The notes: generated by a model from the letters alone, not told the origin. 18,271 bases of DNA from CAZDSS01 sp964508185 (GCA_964508185.1 CAZDSS010000054.1:1-18271); one strand, 5' to 3'. Counted from the stretch's first letter, positions 1 through 6,632 are shown. Translations and numbers: made by a program.

Positions 1-561
1 GCCGCGGACCAGCCGACGGAATCGATCGCCCCCGAGGCGGAAGCAGCGCAGGAACCGATCGAGGTTGAACCGGCGGCCGAACCGGCCGTCGAGCCGCAGG
101 GGACGGAGGCCGTCGCCGCGGCCGACCCTGCCGAGCCAACGGCGGTTGAGGCTGAAGCCGAATCCACCGCGCCCCAATCCACCGAATCCGCGGCATCAAA
201 TGACGCCGCGGACGCTGGGGCCGAGTCCGCGCCGGTCGCGGTGCCGGAGAAGCTTTTCTTCCGCGAGGAAGTGCGGCGGAAGGCGCCCCGACCGAAGGCG
301 CGGCCGCGCCGCCGGGGCGATGCGCCCGCCACAGCAGCCCAGGGCGAGAGCGACATGGCGCAGGCCGCTGTGGACAAGACCGAGCGCGCCCCGCGCCCGC
401 CGCGGCACCAGAACCGCCCGGGCGACCGGCGCGGCCAGGCTGGCGGCAAGCCGGGCGGCGCCAAGCCGCGCGGCGCGCGTCCTCCCCGCGAGCCCGAGTT
501 CGACGCGGATTCGCCCTTCGCGGCACTTGCCGCCCTGCGCCAGGCGATGCTCAAGAAGTAG
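1..561 (+). CDS. C-terminal tail of a helicase-related protein (5'-truncated)
   Basis: Frame 1 is open from the first base and ends at TAG 559-561, so this is the 3' part of a gene that starts before the window. The visible 186 residues contain no helicase motif. The first ~85 are a low-complexity Ala/Glu/Pro-rich acidic stretch, followed by a segment around PEKLFFREEVRRKAPRPKARPRRR, a basic Arg/Pro/Gly-rich region, and an ending DADSPFAALAALRQAMLKK. That final block resembles the C-terminus of the alphaproteobacterial SUV3/MgpS-like helicase-related proteins, which are commonly encoded directly before an S4-domain protein as here. The family call rests on this ending and on synteny, not on seen ATPase motifs. 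The basic tail probably contacts nucleic acid. The next gene starts 3 bp after the stop, suggesting translational coupling. Confidence 0.7.
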   Translation, partial: AADQPTESIAPEAEAAQEPIEVEPAAEPAVEPQGTEAVAAADPAEPTAVEAEAESTAPQSTESAASNDAADAGAESAPVAVPEKLFFREEVRRKAPRPKARPRRRGDAPATAAQGESDMAQAAVDKTERAPRPPRHQNRPGDRRGQAGGKPGGAKPRGARPPREPEFDADSPFAALAALRQAMLKK

Positions 562-564
562 CCC

Positions 565-960
565 ATGGGATCAAGGGACCGCCGCCCCCATTCCGCCCCC
601 GGCCGCAATGCAGGCCGGGTGGTGCAGGCGGAGGCGGAGCCGTCGGCGATCGCCGGGCCTCTGCCCGAGGACGATGATTCCGGCGCGCCCGAGGAGCCGG
701 GCCGCCAGCGCATCGACAAATGGCTGTGGCATGCCCGCTTCTTCAAGACGCGGAGTCTCGCCGCCCGCATCTGCCGCGACGGCCGGGTGCGGCGCAACGG
801 CGATGTGGTGCCGAAGCCGAGCGCTCTGGTTGAGCCGGAGGACGTCCTGACCTTCATTCAGGGAGAGCGCGTGCGGGTCGTGCGCATCCTCGCCCTTGCC
901 GAGCGGCGGGGCCCCGCCACGGAAGCCCGCGCCCTTTACGAGGACCTGTCCGGCAGCTGA
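565..960 (+). CDS. S4-domain RNA-binding protein, HslR/Hsp15-like
   Basis: This 131-residue protein has an S4 RNA-binding domain at about residues 48-95, beginning RQRIDKWLWHARFFKTRSLAARIC and including the turn GRVRRNGDVVPKPSALVEPEDVL. The pattern IDKWLW-aRF-KTRslA matches Hsp15 (HslR), which in E. coli binds 50S subunits carrying stalled nascent chains. The first ~47 residues are a Gly/Pro/Glu-rich extension without a recognisable fold. The ATG 3 bp after the helicase stop is the only ATG available, but a later alternative start cannot be excluded. Its 3' end overlaps the convergent regulator gene by 25 bp (936-960), so the two transcripts are antisense to each other there. The general role (RNA or ribosome binding) is well supported; the exact target is not. 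Confidence 0.85.
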   Translation: MGSRDRRPHSAPGRNAGRVVQAEAEPSAIAGPLPEDDDSGAPEEPGRQRIDKWLWHARFFKTRSLAARICRDGRVRRNGDVVPKPSALVEPEDVLTFIQGERVRVVRILALAERRGPATEARALYEDLSGS

Positions 961-1397
961 AAGACGGGCCTCCGGGTGAACAGGCCCGCAAGCGTGTCGC
1001 GATTGCGCACGAGATCGGCGAGGGTGTAGCGGTCGAGGGTCTCGATGAAGCTCCGCTGCGCCTCGCCCAGCACCCGGCGCAGCATGCAGGCGGGGGTAAG
1101 CGGACAGCCCGCGGTCTCCGCCTTGAAACATTCCACGAGATCGAAGTTGGGCTCGGTCGCCAGCACCAGGCGGCCGATATTGATCTCCTCCGGCTTGCGG
1201 GCGAGCCGGATGCCGCCGCCCTTGCCCCGGGCCGACTTGATGTATCCCATCCGCGCCAGATTGTGCACCACCTTGGTCAGGTGGTTGCGGGACACGTTGT
1301 AGCTCTCCACGATCTCGCCGATGGTCGCCGCGTCGTCCTTCACGGCAAGGAACATGAGAACGCGGAACGAATAGTCTGTGAACTGGGTGAGCTGCAT
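936..1397 (-). CDS. nsrR: Rrf2-family [Fe-S] transcriptional regulator, NsrR-type nitric oxide sensor
   Basis: This is a 153-residue Rrf2-family protein starting MQLTQFTDYSFRVLMFLAV. It has the N-terminal winged helix (recognition helix near NVSRNHLTKVVHNLARMGYI, residues 34-53; wing RGKGGGIRLARKP, 57-69) and a cluster loop with Cys90, Cys98 and Cys104. The spacing C-X7-C-X5-C equals that of Bacillus NsrR and differs from typical IscR. Asp8, the fourth [4Fe-4S] ligand in Streptomyces NsrR, is present. NsrR represses NO-detoxification genes and is released when NO attacks the cluster. The gene is divergent from a truncated haemoglobin gene, with an NsrR-box-like palindrome between them, which supports the assignment. 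It ends inside the 3' end of the convergent S4 gene. Another Rrf2 subgroup such as IscR or RirA is less likely given cysteine spacing and target. Confidence 0.85.
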   Translation of the reverse strand: MQLTQFTDYSFRVLMFLAVKDDAATIGEIVESYNVSRNHLTKVVHNLARMGYIKSARGKGGGIRLARKPEEINIGRLVLATEPNFDLVECFKAETAGCPLTPACMLRRVLGEAQRSFIETLDRYTLADLVRNRDTLAGLFTRRPVFQLPDRSS

Positions 1398-1470
1398 ATC
1401 CTCGGGCCTTGTCCCTCAGCGACGCCGCCGACGGATTTTTTTCAACCTGCCTGCTTTTTCGCTTTACACG

Positions 1471-1493
1471 AATATGCATTCTCCGTACATGTT
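1471..1493. promoter_or_regulatory. Second, degenerate NsrR-like site
   Basis: AATATGCATT (1471-1480), CTC, then CGTACATGTT (1484-1493) keep the outer ATG/CAT positions and spacing of the perfect palindrome but only one good half-site. Its centre is 27 bp from that of the strong site. It may be a low-affinity secondary site or serve the divergent regulator promoter. Confidence 0.4.
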
Positions 1494-1495
1494 TC

Positions 1496-1522
1496 TGAAC
1501 ATGCATTAGGAATGCATGTTCA
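1496..1522. promoter_or_regulatory. NsrR-type operator, perfect 27-bp palindrome
   Basis: The half-site TGAACATGCATT (1496-1507) is followed by AGG and its exact reverse complement (1511-1522). The core ATGCATT-N3-AATGCAT has the sequence and spacing of the established gamma/betaproteobacterial NsrR box (AAGATGCATTT-N-AAATGCATCTT). It lies 31 bp before the haemoglobin start codon and ~100 bp before the divergent regulator gene, so it could control both. Confidence 0.75.
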
Positions 1523-1553
1523 ACATTGCTCAACATGAAACGGAGAGAAATTC

Positions 1554-1916
1554 ATGAGCCTGTATGAGCGTCTGGGTGGGGAAGCTGCCATCGACACCGC
1601 GGTGGATCTGTTCTATCGCCGCGTGCTGGCCGACGACCGGGTCAATCATTTCTTCGACGGCGTGGACATGGACGCGCAGATCGCCAAGCAGAAGGGCTTT
1701 CTGACCATGGTCTTCGGCGGCCCCAACAACTATACGGGCGCCTCCATGCGCGACGGCCACAAGGACCTCGTCCGTCGCGGCCTCAATGACGAGCATGTGG
1801 ACATCATCATCACCCATCTGGGCGATACCCTGCGGGAGCTGGGCGCGGCGGAAGCCGACATCGCCGAGGTGGCGGCCATTGCCGAAAGCGCGCGGAACGA
1901 CGTCCTGAACCGCTAG
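1554..1916 (+). CDS. glbN: Group 1 truncated haemoglobin (trHbN-like)
   Basis: This 120-residue protein fits the compact 2-on-2 globin of group 1. Aligned by eye to Mycobacterium tuberculosis trHbN it has the block FYRRVLADDRVNHFF (residues 20-34), the glycine motif GGPNNYTG (55-62), and proximal haem ligand His69 (F8) in MRDGHKDL. Distal pocket residues Tyr21 (B10) and Gln46 (E11) match the NO-dioxygenase pocket of trHbN; E7 is Gln42 instead of Leu, and E15 is Leu50 instead of Phe. trHbN oxidises NO to nitrate with bound O2. CGGAGAG lies at 1541-1547 before the ATG. The gene is 28 bp from a reductase gene without a terminator, so the two are probably one transcript under the NsrR-type operator. 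NO dioxygenation is inferred from pocket and context. Confidence 0.88.
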   Translation: MSLYERLGGEAAIDTAVDLFYRRVLADDRVNHFFDGVDMDAQIAKQKGFLTMVFGGPNNYTGASMRDGHKDLVRRGLNDEHVDIIITHLGDTLRELGAAEADIAEVAAIAESARNDVLNR

Positions 1917-1944
1917 TCGGGTCCATCCCCGGGGGAAAATCAAC

Positions 1945-2934
1945 ATGGTGAAGATCCGTTTCGACGGCTCGGAATACGAGCTGTCAGAGGACAGGTCCGT
2001 GCTCGACGGCCTGCTCGATCAGGGAATCCGCATGCCCTATTCCTGCAAGTCCGGCACCTGCCAGACCTGCATGGTCCAGGCCGATCGGGATGCGGGGCTC
2101 GACCCCAAATGGCAGACGGGCCTCAAGGCCACCGACAAGGCCCGGGGATATGTGCTCGCCTGCCAGTGCCGGCCGGTGGAGGGCCTCGCCCTCCGCTCCC
2201 TGGTGCTGGCCGACAGCACCCTGCCCGCGGAGATCGTCGAGAAGCGTCCGCTCGGCGCGGGCGTCATGGCGCTCCATCTCAGGCCACTGCAGGACTTCAC
2301 GGCCTTTGCCGGGCAGTATGTCACCCTGTTCCTCGGCGACGACACGGGGCGGAGCTATTCCATCGCCAACATCCCCGGGGAAGATGGCTTACTCGAGCTT
2401 CATGTGCGGCGAATCCCCGGCGGCCGGATGAGCGGCTGGATCCATGACGATGCCGCGGTCGGCGACCGGATCATGCTGCGCGGGCCCGCCGGCAACTGCT
2501 TCTACGTGAACGAGGCGCGGGAGGAGTTCCCGATCCTGCTTGCGGGGACCGGCACCGGCCTTGCTCCCTTGTTGGGCGTCGCCCGCGACGCGCTCCGCCA
2601 GGGTCATCGGGGCGAGATCACCCTTATCCACGGCGCGCTCCGCACGGAAGACCTTTATTTCCGCGCGGAGCTCACGGCCCTTGCTGCAGCGCACACGAAC
2701 TTCCGTTATGTCCCTTGCGTCCTTGAGGCAGGGGAGCGGGACGACGTGACGGCGGGATCCCTCGACCAGGTGGCGCTCGGATTCCTTGGGGAGCCGCGCG
2801 CGACCCGGGCCTATTTCTGCGGCGCGCCGGAGATGGTGGCGCTCCTCAAGCGCAAGGCCTTCCTTGCAGGCGTTGCGTCGCGCAATATCTTCAGCGACCC
2901 CTTCATCCCCACCGCCACGGCGGCGGCCGCGTGA
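1945..2934 (+). CDS. NAD(P)H-dependent oxidoreductase with [2Fe-2S], FAD and NAD domains; likely electron donor to the truncated haemoglobin
   Basis: The 329-residue protein has three domains in order. A plant-type ferredoxin (1-~85) carries Cys34, Cys39, Cys42 and Cys73 (C-X4-C-X2-C-X30-C). A flavin domain (~90-190) has the FAD signature R136-S-Y-S. A nucleotide-binding domain (~195-320) has GTGTGLAP (201-208) and the late CGAP (292-295). This is the architecture of the reductases of soluble mono- and dioxygenases (BenC, DmpP type), and its flavin and NAD modules are also those of flavohaemoglobin Hmp. No oxygenase gene is nearby; the partner in the operon is the haemoglobin, so I infer that it re-reduces ferric globin after NO oxidation. 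GGGGGA precedes the ATG. The end is Ala-rich, and a 99-bp gap separates it from fdxA. Confidence 0.88.
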   Translation: MVKIRFDGSEYELSEDRSVLDGLLDQGIRMPYSCKSGTCQTCMVQADRDAGLDPKWQTGLKATDKARGYVLACQCRPVEGLALRSLVLADSTLPAEIVEKRPLGAGVMALHLRPLQDFTAFAGQYVTLFLGDDTGRSYSIANIPGEDGLLELHVRRIPGGRMSGWIHDDAAVGDRIMLRGPAGNCFYVNEAREEFPILLAGTGTGLAPLLGVARDALRQGHRGEITLIHGALRTEDLYFRAELTALAAAHTNFRYVPCVLEAGERDDVTAGSLDQVALGFLGEPRATRAYFCGAPEMVALLKRKAFLAGVASRNIFSDPFIPTATAAAA

Positions 2935-2951
2935 GCCACGCATTTTTGCGC

Positions 2952-2981
2952 TTGCTTCCGAAGGCTGGAACCCGCTAGAAC
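2952..2981 (+). promoter_or_regulatory. Candidate promoter of fdxA
   Basis: TTGCTT (2952-2957) and TAGAAC (2976-2981) are separated by 18 bp in the gap before fdxA. The match to a sigma-70 promoter is moderate. It would allow fdxA to be expressed independently of the upstream NO cassette. Confidence 0.35.
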
Positions 2982-3033
2982 TGCGCCGAGTACAAGAAAA
3001 AACTCTGCCGGGACGTTATCTAAGGAGAGCGCG

Positions 3034-3372
3034 ATGACCTACGTCGTCACGGAAGCATGCATCAAGTGCAAGTATATGGACTGCGTGGAAGTCTGCCCCG
3101 TGGACTGCTTCTACGAGGGCGAAAACATGCTGGTCATCAATCCGGACGAATGCATCGATTGCGGCGTCTGCGAACCCGAATGCCCGGCCGACGCCATCCT
3201 GCCCGACACCGAGCCCGGCCTTGAAACCTGGGCCAAGCTCAATGCCGATTTCAGCAAGGAATGGCCGAACGTCACCCAGAAGCGCGAAGCGCCGGCGGAT
3301 GCGGACGAATTCAAGGGCGTGCCGGACAAGTACGCCAAGTATTTCAGCCCCAATCCCGGACAGGGCGACTAA
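3034..3372 (+). CDS. fdxA: 7Fe-8S ferredoxin FdxA
   Basis: This 112-residue ferredoxin carries one [3Fe-4S] and one [4Fe-4S] cluster. By analogy with Azotobacter ferredoxin I, Cys9, Cys17 and Cys50 bind the [3Fe-4S] cluster and Cys21, Cys40, Cys43 and Cys46 the [4Fe-4S] cluster; Cys12 and Cys25 are the additional conserved cysteines. The sequence starts MTYVVTEACIKCKYMDC and ends with the acidic tail seen in alphaproteobacterial FdxA. It is a soluble low-potential one-electron carrier with no fixed partner known. AAGGAGA at 3022-3028 is a strong ribosome binding site. It is normally found next to carD, as here. Being directly downstream of the haemoglobin reductase it could share its transcript, but the 99-bp gap and a possible own promoter make that uncertain. 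Confidence 0.95.
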   Translation: MTYVVTEACIKCKYMDCVEVCPVDCFYEGENMLVINPDECIDCGVCEPECPADAILPDTEPGLETWAKLNADFSKEWPNVTQKREAPADADEFKGVPDKYAKYFSPNPGQGD

Positions 3373-3412
3373 TTCATTGATATCACGGGCGCTTCGGCGC
3401 CATTCACGAGAC

Positions 3413-3458
3413 GGACGGCACCCTCCGCGACAATCGTCACGGGGGGCTGTCCTTTTTG
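3413..3458 (+). terminator. Rho-independent terminator downstream of fdxA
   Basis: The arm GGACGGCACCCTCC (3413-3426) pairs with GGGGGGCTGTCC (3441-3452), with G-T wobbles and one mismatch, and is followed directly by TTTTT (3453-3457). A small GGCGC-TTCG-GCGCC hairpin (3388-3401) precedes it without a T-run. Together they mark the end of the fdxA transcript. Confidence 0.6.
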
Positions 3459-3557
3459 TGAAATTTATGCTACAGTGCACAAATCAGTCTCGGCTTATGC
3501 AACCGACACGACGCGAGCGCATTCTTTAACTTAGTTCTGCGGCCATGAAGCTCGGCT

Positions 3558-3631
3558 CCTGCCCCGATAGACGAACGGGGTCATGGGTCAGGCTTTGTTT
3601 GGCCGCATCCGGGTTGAGGATGCGGGGTTTT
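3558..3631 (+). other. Structured leader or small-RNA end immediately before carD
   Basis: Two inverted repeats lie in the 196 bp between the fdxA terminator and carD. CCTG+CCCCG (3558-3566) can pair with CGGGG (3576-3580) and CAGG (3589-3592). Then CCGCATCC (3603-3610), a 7-nt loop and GGATGCGG (3618-3625) form a perfect 8-bp stem followed by GGTTTTCCTTT. The second hairpin looks like an intrinsic terminator yet sits only 24 bp before the carD ATG. It could end an unannotated small RNA or attenuate carD. I recognise no known RNA family. Confidence 0.45.
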
Positions 3632-3654
3632 CCTTTGTGCAGGTACACGTGACA

Positions 3655-4158
3655 ATGAAAAAGAAGAGCTCTCTGGATTTCGCGCAGGCGGACTACATCG
3701 TTTATCCGAAGCACGGGGTGGGGCGCATTCTCGATATTGAAAAGCAGACGATCTCCGGGATGGACCTGGAGCTCTACGTCATCCGCTTCGAGAAGGAACG
3801 GATGACCCTGCGTGTGCCCACCAACAAGGCCAAGGCCGTCGGCATGCGCAAACTGGCCAGCCAGGACACCATGAACGAGGCCCTGAAGACGCTCAAGGGC
3901 AAGGCCCGCATCAAGCGCACCATGTGGAGCCGCCGGGCCCAGGAATACGAAGCCAAGATCAATTCCGGCGACCTCATTTCGATCGCCGAGGTGGTCCGCG
4001 ACCTGCACCGCACGTCCGACCAGCCCGAACAGTCCTACAGCGAACGGCAGATCTATGAGTCCGCCCTCGCCCGCCTCGCGCGGGAAGTGGCGGCCGTGGA
4101 AGCGATCGAGGAAACGGCCGCCGTCAAGCGGCTCGAGGACATGCTGCGCGCGGCCTGA
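3655..4158 (+). CDS. carD: CarD/CdnL-family RNA polymerase-binding transcription regulator
   Basis: The 167-residue protein starts MKKKSSLDFAQADYIVYPKHGVGRI. The Tudor-like RNA-polymerase interaction domain spans about residues 9-65 and an all-helical DNA-contacting domain follows. Trp91 in KRTMWSRRAQEYEAKINSGD corresponds to the tryptophan that in mycobacterial CarD stabilises the upstream edge of the open complex. CarD/CdnL proteins bind the RNAP beta subunit and stimulate rRNA and housekeeping promoters. The frame is open further upstream to an ATG at 3583, but that extension is read through the leader hairpins and is not family-like, so I choose 3655; a GTG at 3649 is also possible. AGG at 3641-3643 is a weak ribosome binding site. 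The length is normal for alphaproteobacterial CarD, and a strong terminator follows. Confidence 0.93.
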   Translation: MKKKSSLDFAQADYIVYPKHGVGRILDIEKQTISGMDLELYVIRFEKERMTLRVPTNKAKAVGMRKLASQDTMNEALKTLKGKARIKRTMWSRRAQEYEAKINSGDLISIAEVVRDLHRTSDQPEQSYSERQIYESALARLAREVAAVEAIEETAAVKRLEDMLRAA

Positions 4159-4205
4159 GCGCACGGCCGGCATCCCGCTTCATTTCGCCTTCGCAACGAA
4201 AGACC

Positions 4206-4239
4206 ATGCCCGGGGACTTGCGCCCCGGGCATTGCTTTT
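4206..4239 (+). terminator. Rho-independent terminator of carD
   Basis: ATGCCCGGGG (4206-4215), a 7-nt loop and CCCCGGGCAT (4223-4232) form a perfect 10-bp stem followed by TGCTTTT. It separates carD from the next gene. Confidence 0.85.
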
Positions 4240-4291
4240 CCTATAAGTCTTTAAGGATATTTCCGGAGCGGAGACGCTTCCTCAACCGGCC

Positions 4292-5134
4292 ATGGGGTTC
4301 ATGAACCAGCGACCCGAGCTCACCCTCGACGAGGCTCGCTTTGCAAAGGTGCAATTGCCGCGCCGAATCTGGTCCGTCGCCTCCATCCATGGCCAGGCGG
4401 AACAACTGGCCGAACTCCATCGCCAGCTGATCGAGCGCTTCGCCCCCGGCGACCGCCTCGTCTATCTCGGCAACTATCTCGGCGTCGGCACGGCCGTGCG
4501 CGAGACCGTGGACGAGCTCCTGCGCACGCGGCGGCGGCTTCTCGCCCATCCCGGCGTCTATGAGCCCTGCGACTTCATCTATCTGCGCGGCGCCCAGGAG
4601 GAGATGTGGTCCAAGCTCCTGCAGCTGCAGTTCGCGCCCAATCCCCGCGACATCTACGAATGGCTGCTGGATCATGGCGTCGGCCCGACCATCGAGGCCT
4701 ATGGCGGCACCATCTCGGCGGGCCGCGCCAATGTGCGCGACGGGCCGCTTGCGATCACCAAATGGACGAGCAGCCTGCGCGCCAACGTCCATCGCAGCGC
4801 CGGGCACCGGGACTGGTTCGCGAGCCTGAAGCGCGCGGCCTATACGACCGCGCCCGATGGCGGGCTGCTGTTCGTCCATGCCTCCATCGACCCGGCGCGG
4901 CCCCTGTCCATGCAGGGGGACGTGTTCTGGTGGGACACCGGGTCGTTCGACCTGCTCGACGGCCGCTTCAACGGCTTCGCGCGGGTGATCCGCGGTTACG
5001 ACCACAAGCGCCGCGGCGTCATGCTGGACACCCCCTACGCCGCGACGATCGACGGCAATTGCGGCTTCGGCGGCAAGCTTGTGGCCGTCTGCTTCGATCC
5101 GGCGGGCCAGGTGATCGACCGGATCGAAGCCTGA
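4292..5134 (+). CDS. Calcineurin-like (PPP-family) phosphoesterase-fold protein with degenerate active site
   Basis: The 280-residue protein follows the serine/threonine phosphatase layout but not its chemistry. Motif I, normally GD-x-HG, reads A-S31-I-H33-G. Motif II, normally GDYxDRG, reads G60-N61-Y62-L-G64-V65-G. Motif III, normally RGNHE, reads RGAQE (99-103). The later histidines remain in FVHAS (His196) and GYDH (His238), and the closing block NCGFGGKLVAVCF is family-like. So the first metal-binding Asp is Ser, the bridging Asp is Asn, and the Asn-His pair is Ala-Gln. I infer a pseudophosphatase with a binding or regulatory role, or strongly altered metal use. The start is ATG 4292; a second in-frame ATG lies at 4301 and neither has a clear Shine-Dalgarno. 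It is convergent with the M48 gene, 7 bp apart. Confidence 0.75.
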   Translation: MGFMNQRPELTLDEARFAKVQLPRRIWSVASIHGQAEQLAELHRQLIERFAPGDRLVYLGNYLGVGTAVRETVDELLRTRRRLLAHPGVYEPCDFIYLRGAQEEMWSKLLQLQFAPNPRDIYEWLLDHGVGPTIEAYGGTISAGRANVRDGPLAITKWTSSLRANVHRSAGHRDWFASLKRAAYTTAPDGGLLFVHASIDPARPLSMQGDVFWWDTGSFDLLDGRFNGFARVIRGYDHKRRGVMLDTPYAATIDGNCGFGGKLVAVCFDPAGQVIDRIEA

Positions 5135-5141
5135 ACCCGCC

Positions 5142-6632
5142 TCATTCCTCCACGATCAGCTTCACCCGCTGCCCGACGCGCAGCTTGTCGCTTGCGCCAA
5201 GGCCGTTGAGCGTCCGGAAGCGCTCCAGCTGGTAGTCCTTGAAGGCCATGCGCTTGGCGAGCGATTCGGGGGTGTCGCCCTGCTTCACCGTGACGACCCG
5301 GATGCGCAGCGGCTTGATCTTGTTGACCTCGTTGTCCGCAAGCTTGCGGAAGCTGTAGGTCATGCGCTGCAATTCCTCGGTCACCGCCGACTGGATCTTC
5401 TCCGGCGTCAGCATGAGGAAGCTGTAGCTCTGGGTCGGCGAGTAGCGGATGGTGAGCAGCCGCACGATCAGCGGACCCTGCTGGCTGTTGGCGCGCGCCC
5501 AGGCGGTCACCGCCTCCATGCCGTTGATGGTGACCTTCTGCGCGCCCTGCAAGGCCACGTCCTTGGCGATCCCCGACCAGGTGCGCTGCATGACCTGTTC
5601 GGTCGTCTCGCCCGACTTGGCGGCGGCGCCCACGAGCTGGGCCACATTGCCCTGCGGCCCCTGCATCACCACCGCCTGGGACGTGTTGAAGATCTGGTAG
5701 TTGTCCGGTGCGGTGAAGGTGAACTTGAGGGTCGGATGCCAGAACACCTGCCCGCGGATGAGGCCCTGTTCCGGATCATCCCCATAGATCATGCCGTCGA
5801 TGGCCTCGAGATAGCGGTCAGCAAGGCGCGGCCGCGACCCCGGCTGCACGCCGGTCGTCTTGGCAAGCTCTGTCGCCCGCTGCACGCGGTTTTCCGTATT
5901 GGGGTGGGTCGAGAAGAATTCCGGCGGCCGTTCGCTGTTCTGGCGCTGGGCGATCAGGGTCTCGAGCTGGTCCTGGGCGAGGAGCGCGCGCAGCATGTCC
6001 GGCGAGCCAAAGGGATCGTACCCGGCCTTGGTCATGTAGCGGATTCCGAGTTCGTCCGACTGGTATTCCTGGTCCCGGGAATAGCCAAGGAGGTAGAGCT
6101 GCGACCCGTAGTTCGCAAGCTGGCTGAGGGCCTGGCTCCCCGTGGCGATGCCGAGGATCGCGCCGCCAAGGCCCGCGAACATGGACTGGTTATAGCGCTT
6201 GGCCGTATGCCGCGCCGTGACGTGGCCGATCTCGTGGCCGAGGACGGAAGCAAGCTCCGCCTCGTCGTTGAACAGCGCAAGGATGCCGCGGGTCACGTAG
6301 ACGTAGCCCCCGGGCAGCGCGAAGGCGTTGACGATGGGCGAATTGAGGACGGTGAAGGTGAAGGGATAGTCCGTCATCTCCGAATTGGCGGCGAGCCTGC
6401 CGCCCACCGACGCCACATAGCCGCCGATCTTGGGATCGTCATAGACCCCGCCATGCTCGGCGATCACCTGCGGATGGGTTTCCTTGCCCACCTGCACTTC
6501 CTGGCCCGGCGACATGAAGGGCGTGAAGTCCCGCTTGCCGGTGGCCGGGTTGACCGTGCCGCAGGCGGCGAGCGACAGGCTGACGAGAACCGCGGGCGCG
6601 AGCGCCCGGAAGCGTGAGCGAAGCCCGGTCAT
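5142..6632 (-). CDS. M48-family metalloprotease lipoprotein with C-terminal LysM domain
   Basis: The 496-residue protein begins with a lipoprotein signal ending LSLAAC (lipidated Cys24), so it is periplasmic and membrane anchored. The M48 peptidase domain shows the zinc motif HEIGH (133-137), a third ligand Glu189 in SRDQEYQSDELG, and the family's STHPNTENRV (241-250). A middle region (~300-430) has no clear assignment. A LysM domain (~445-493, VVTVKQGDTPESLAKRM to LRVGQRVKLIV) would hold it to peptidoglycan. Relatives of the BepA/LoiP group process or degrade outer-membrane proteins. Its ATG overlaps the stop of the preceding nuclease-fold gene (ATGA, 6629-6632), so the two are translated as an operon. 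I assign no gene symbol because the LysM-bearing alphaproteobacterial forms are not simple orthologues of BepA. Confidence 0.9.
   Translation of the reverse strand: MTGLRSRFRALAPAVLVSLSLAACGTVNPATGKRDFTPFMSPGQEVQVGKETHPQVIAEHGGVYDDPKIGGYVASVGGRLAANSEMTDYPFTFTVLNSPIVNAFALPGGYVYVTRGILALFNDEAELASVLGHEIGHVTARHTAKRYNQSMFAGLGGAILGIATGSQALSQLANYGSQLYLLGYSRDQEYQSDELGIRYMTKAGYDPFGSPDMLRALLAQDQLETLIAQRQNSERPPEFFSTHPNTENRVQRATELAKTTGVQPGSRPRLADRYLEAIDGMIYGDDPEQGLIRGQVFWHPTLKFTFTAPDNYQIFNTSQAVVMQGPQGNVAQLVGAAAKSGETTEQVMQRTWSGIAKDVALQGAQKVTINGMEAVTAWARANSQQGPLIVRLLTIRYSPTQSYSFLMLTPEKIQSAVTEELQRMTYSFRKLADNEVNKIKPLRIRVVTVKQGDTPESLAKRMAFKDYQLERFRTLNGLGASDKLRVGQRVKLIVEE

Noticed and set aside
65..850. Long plus-strand frame across the helicase tail and S4 gene
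   Set aside because: Arg/Pro-rich translation in a shifted frame of high-GC DNA; frame 1 and the S4 frame give family-like proteins.
3583..3654. N-terminal extension of CarD from the upstream ATG
   Set aside because: The extra 24 residues are read through leader hairpins and do not resemble CarD N-termini; ATG 3655 gives the standard start.
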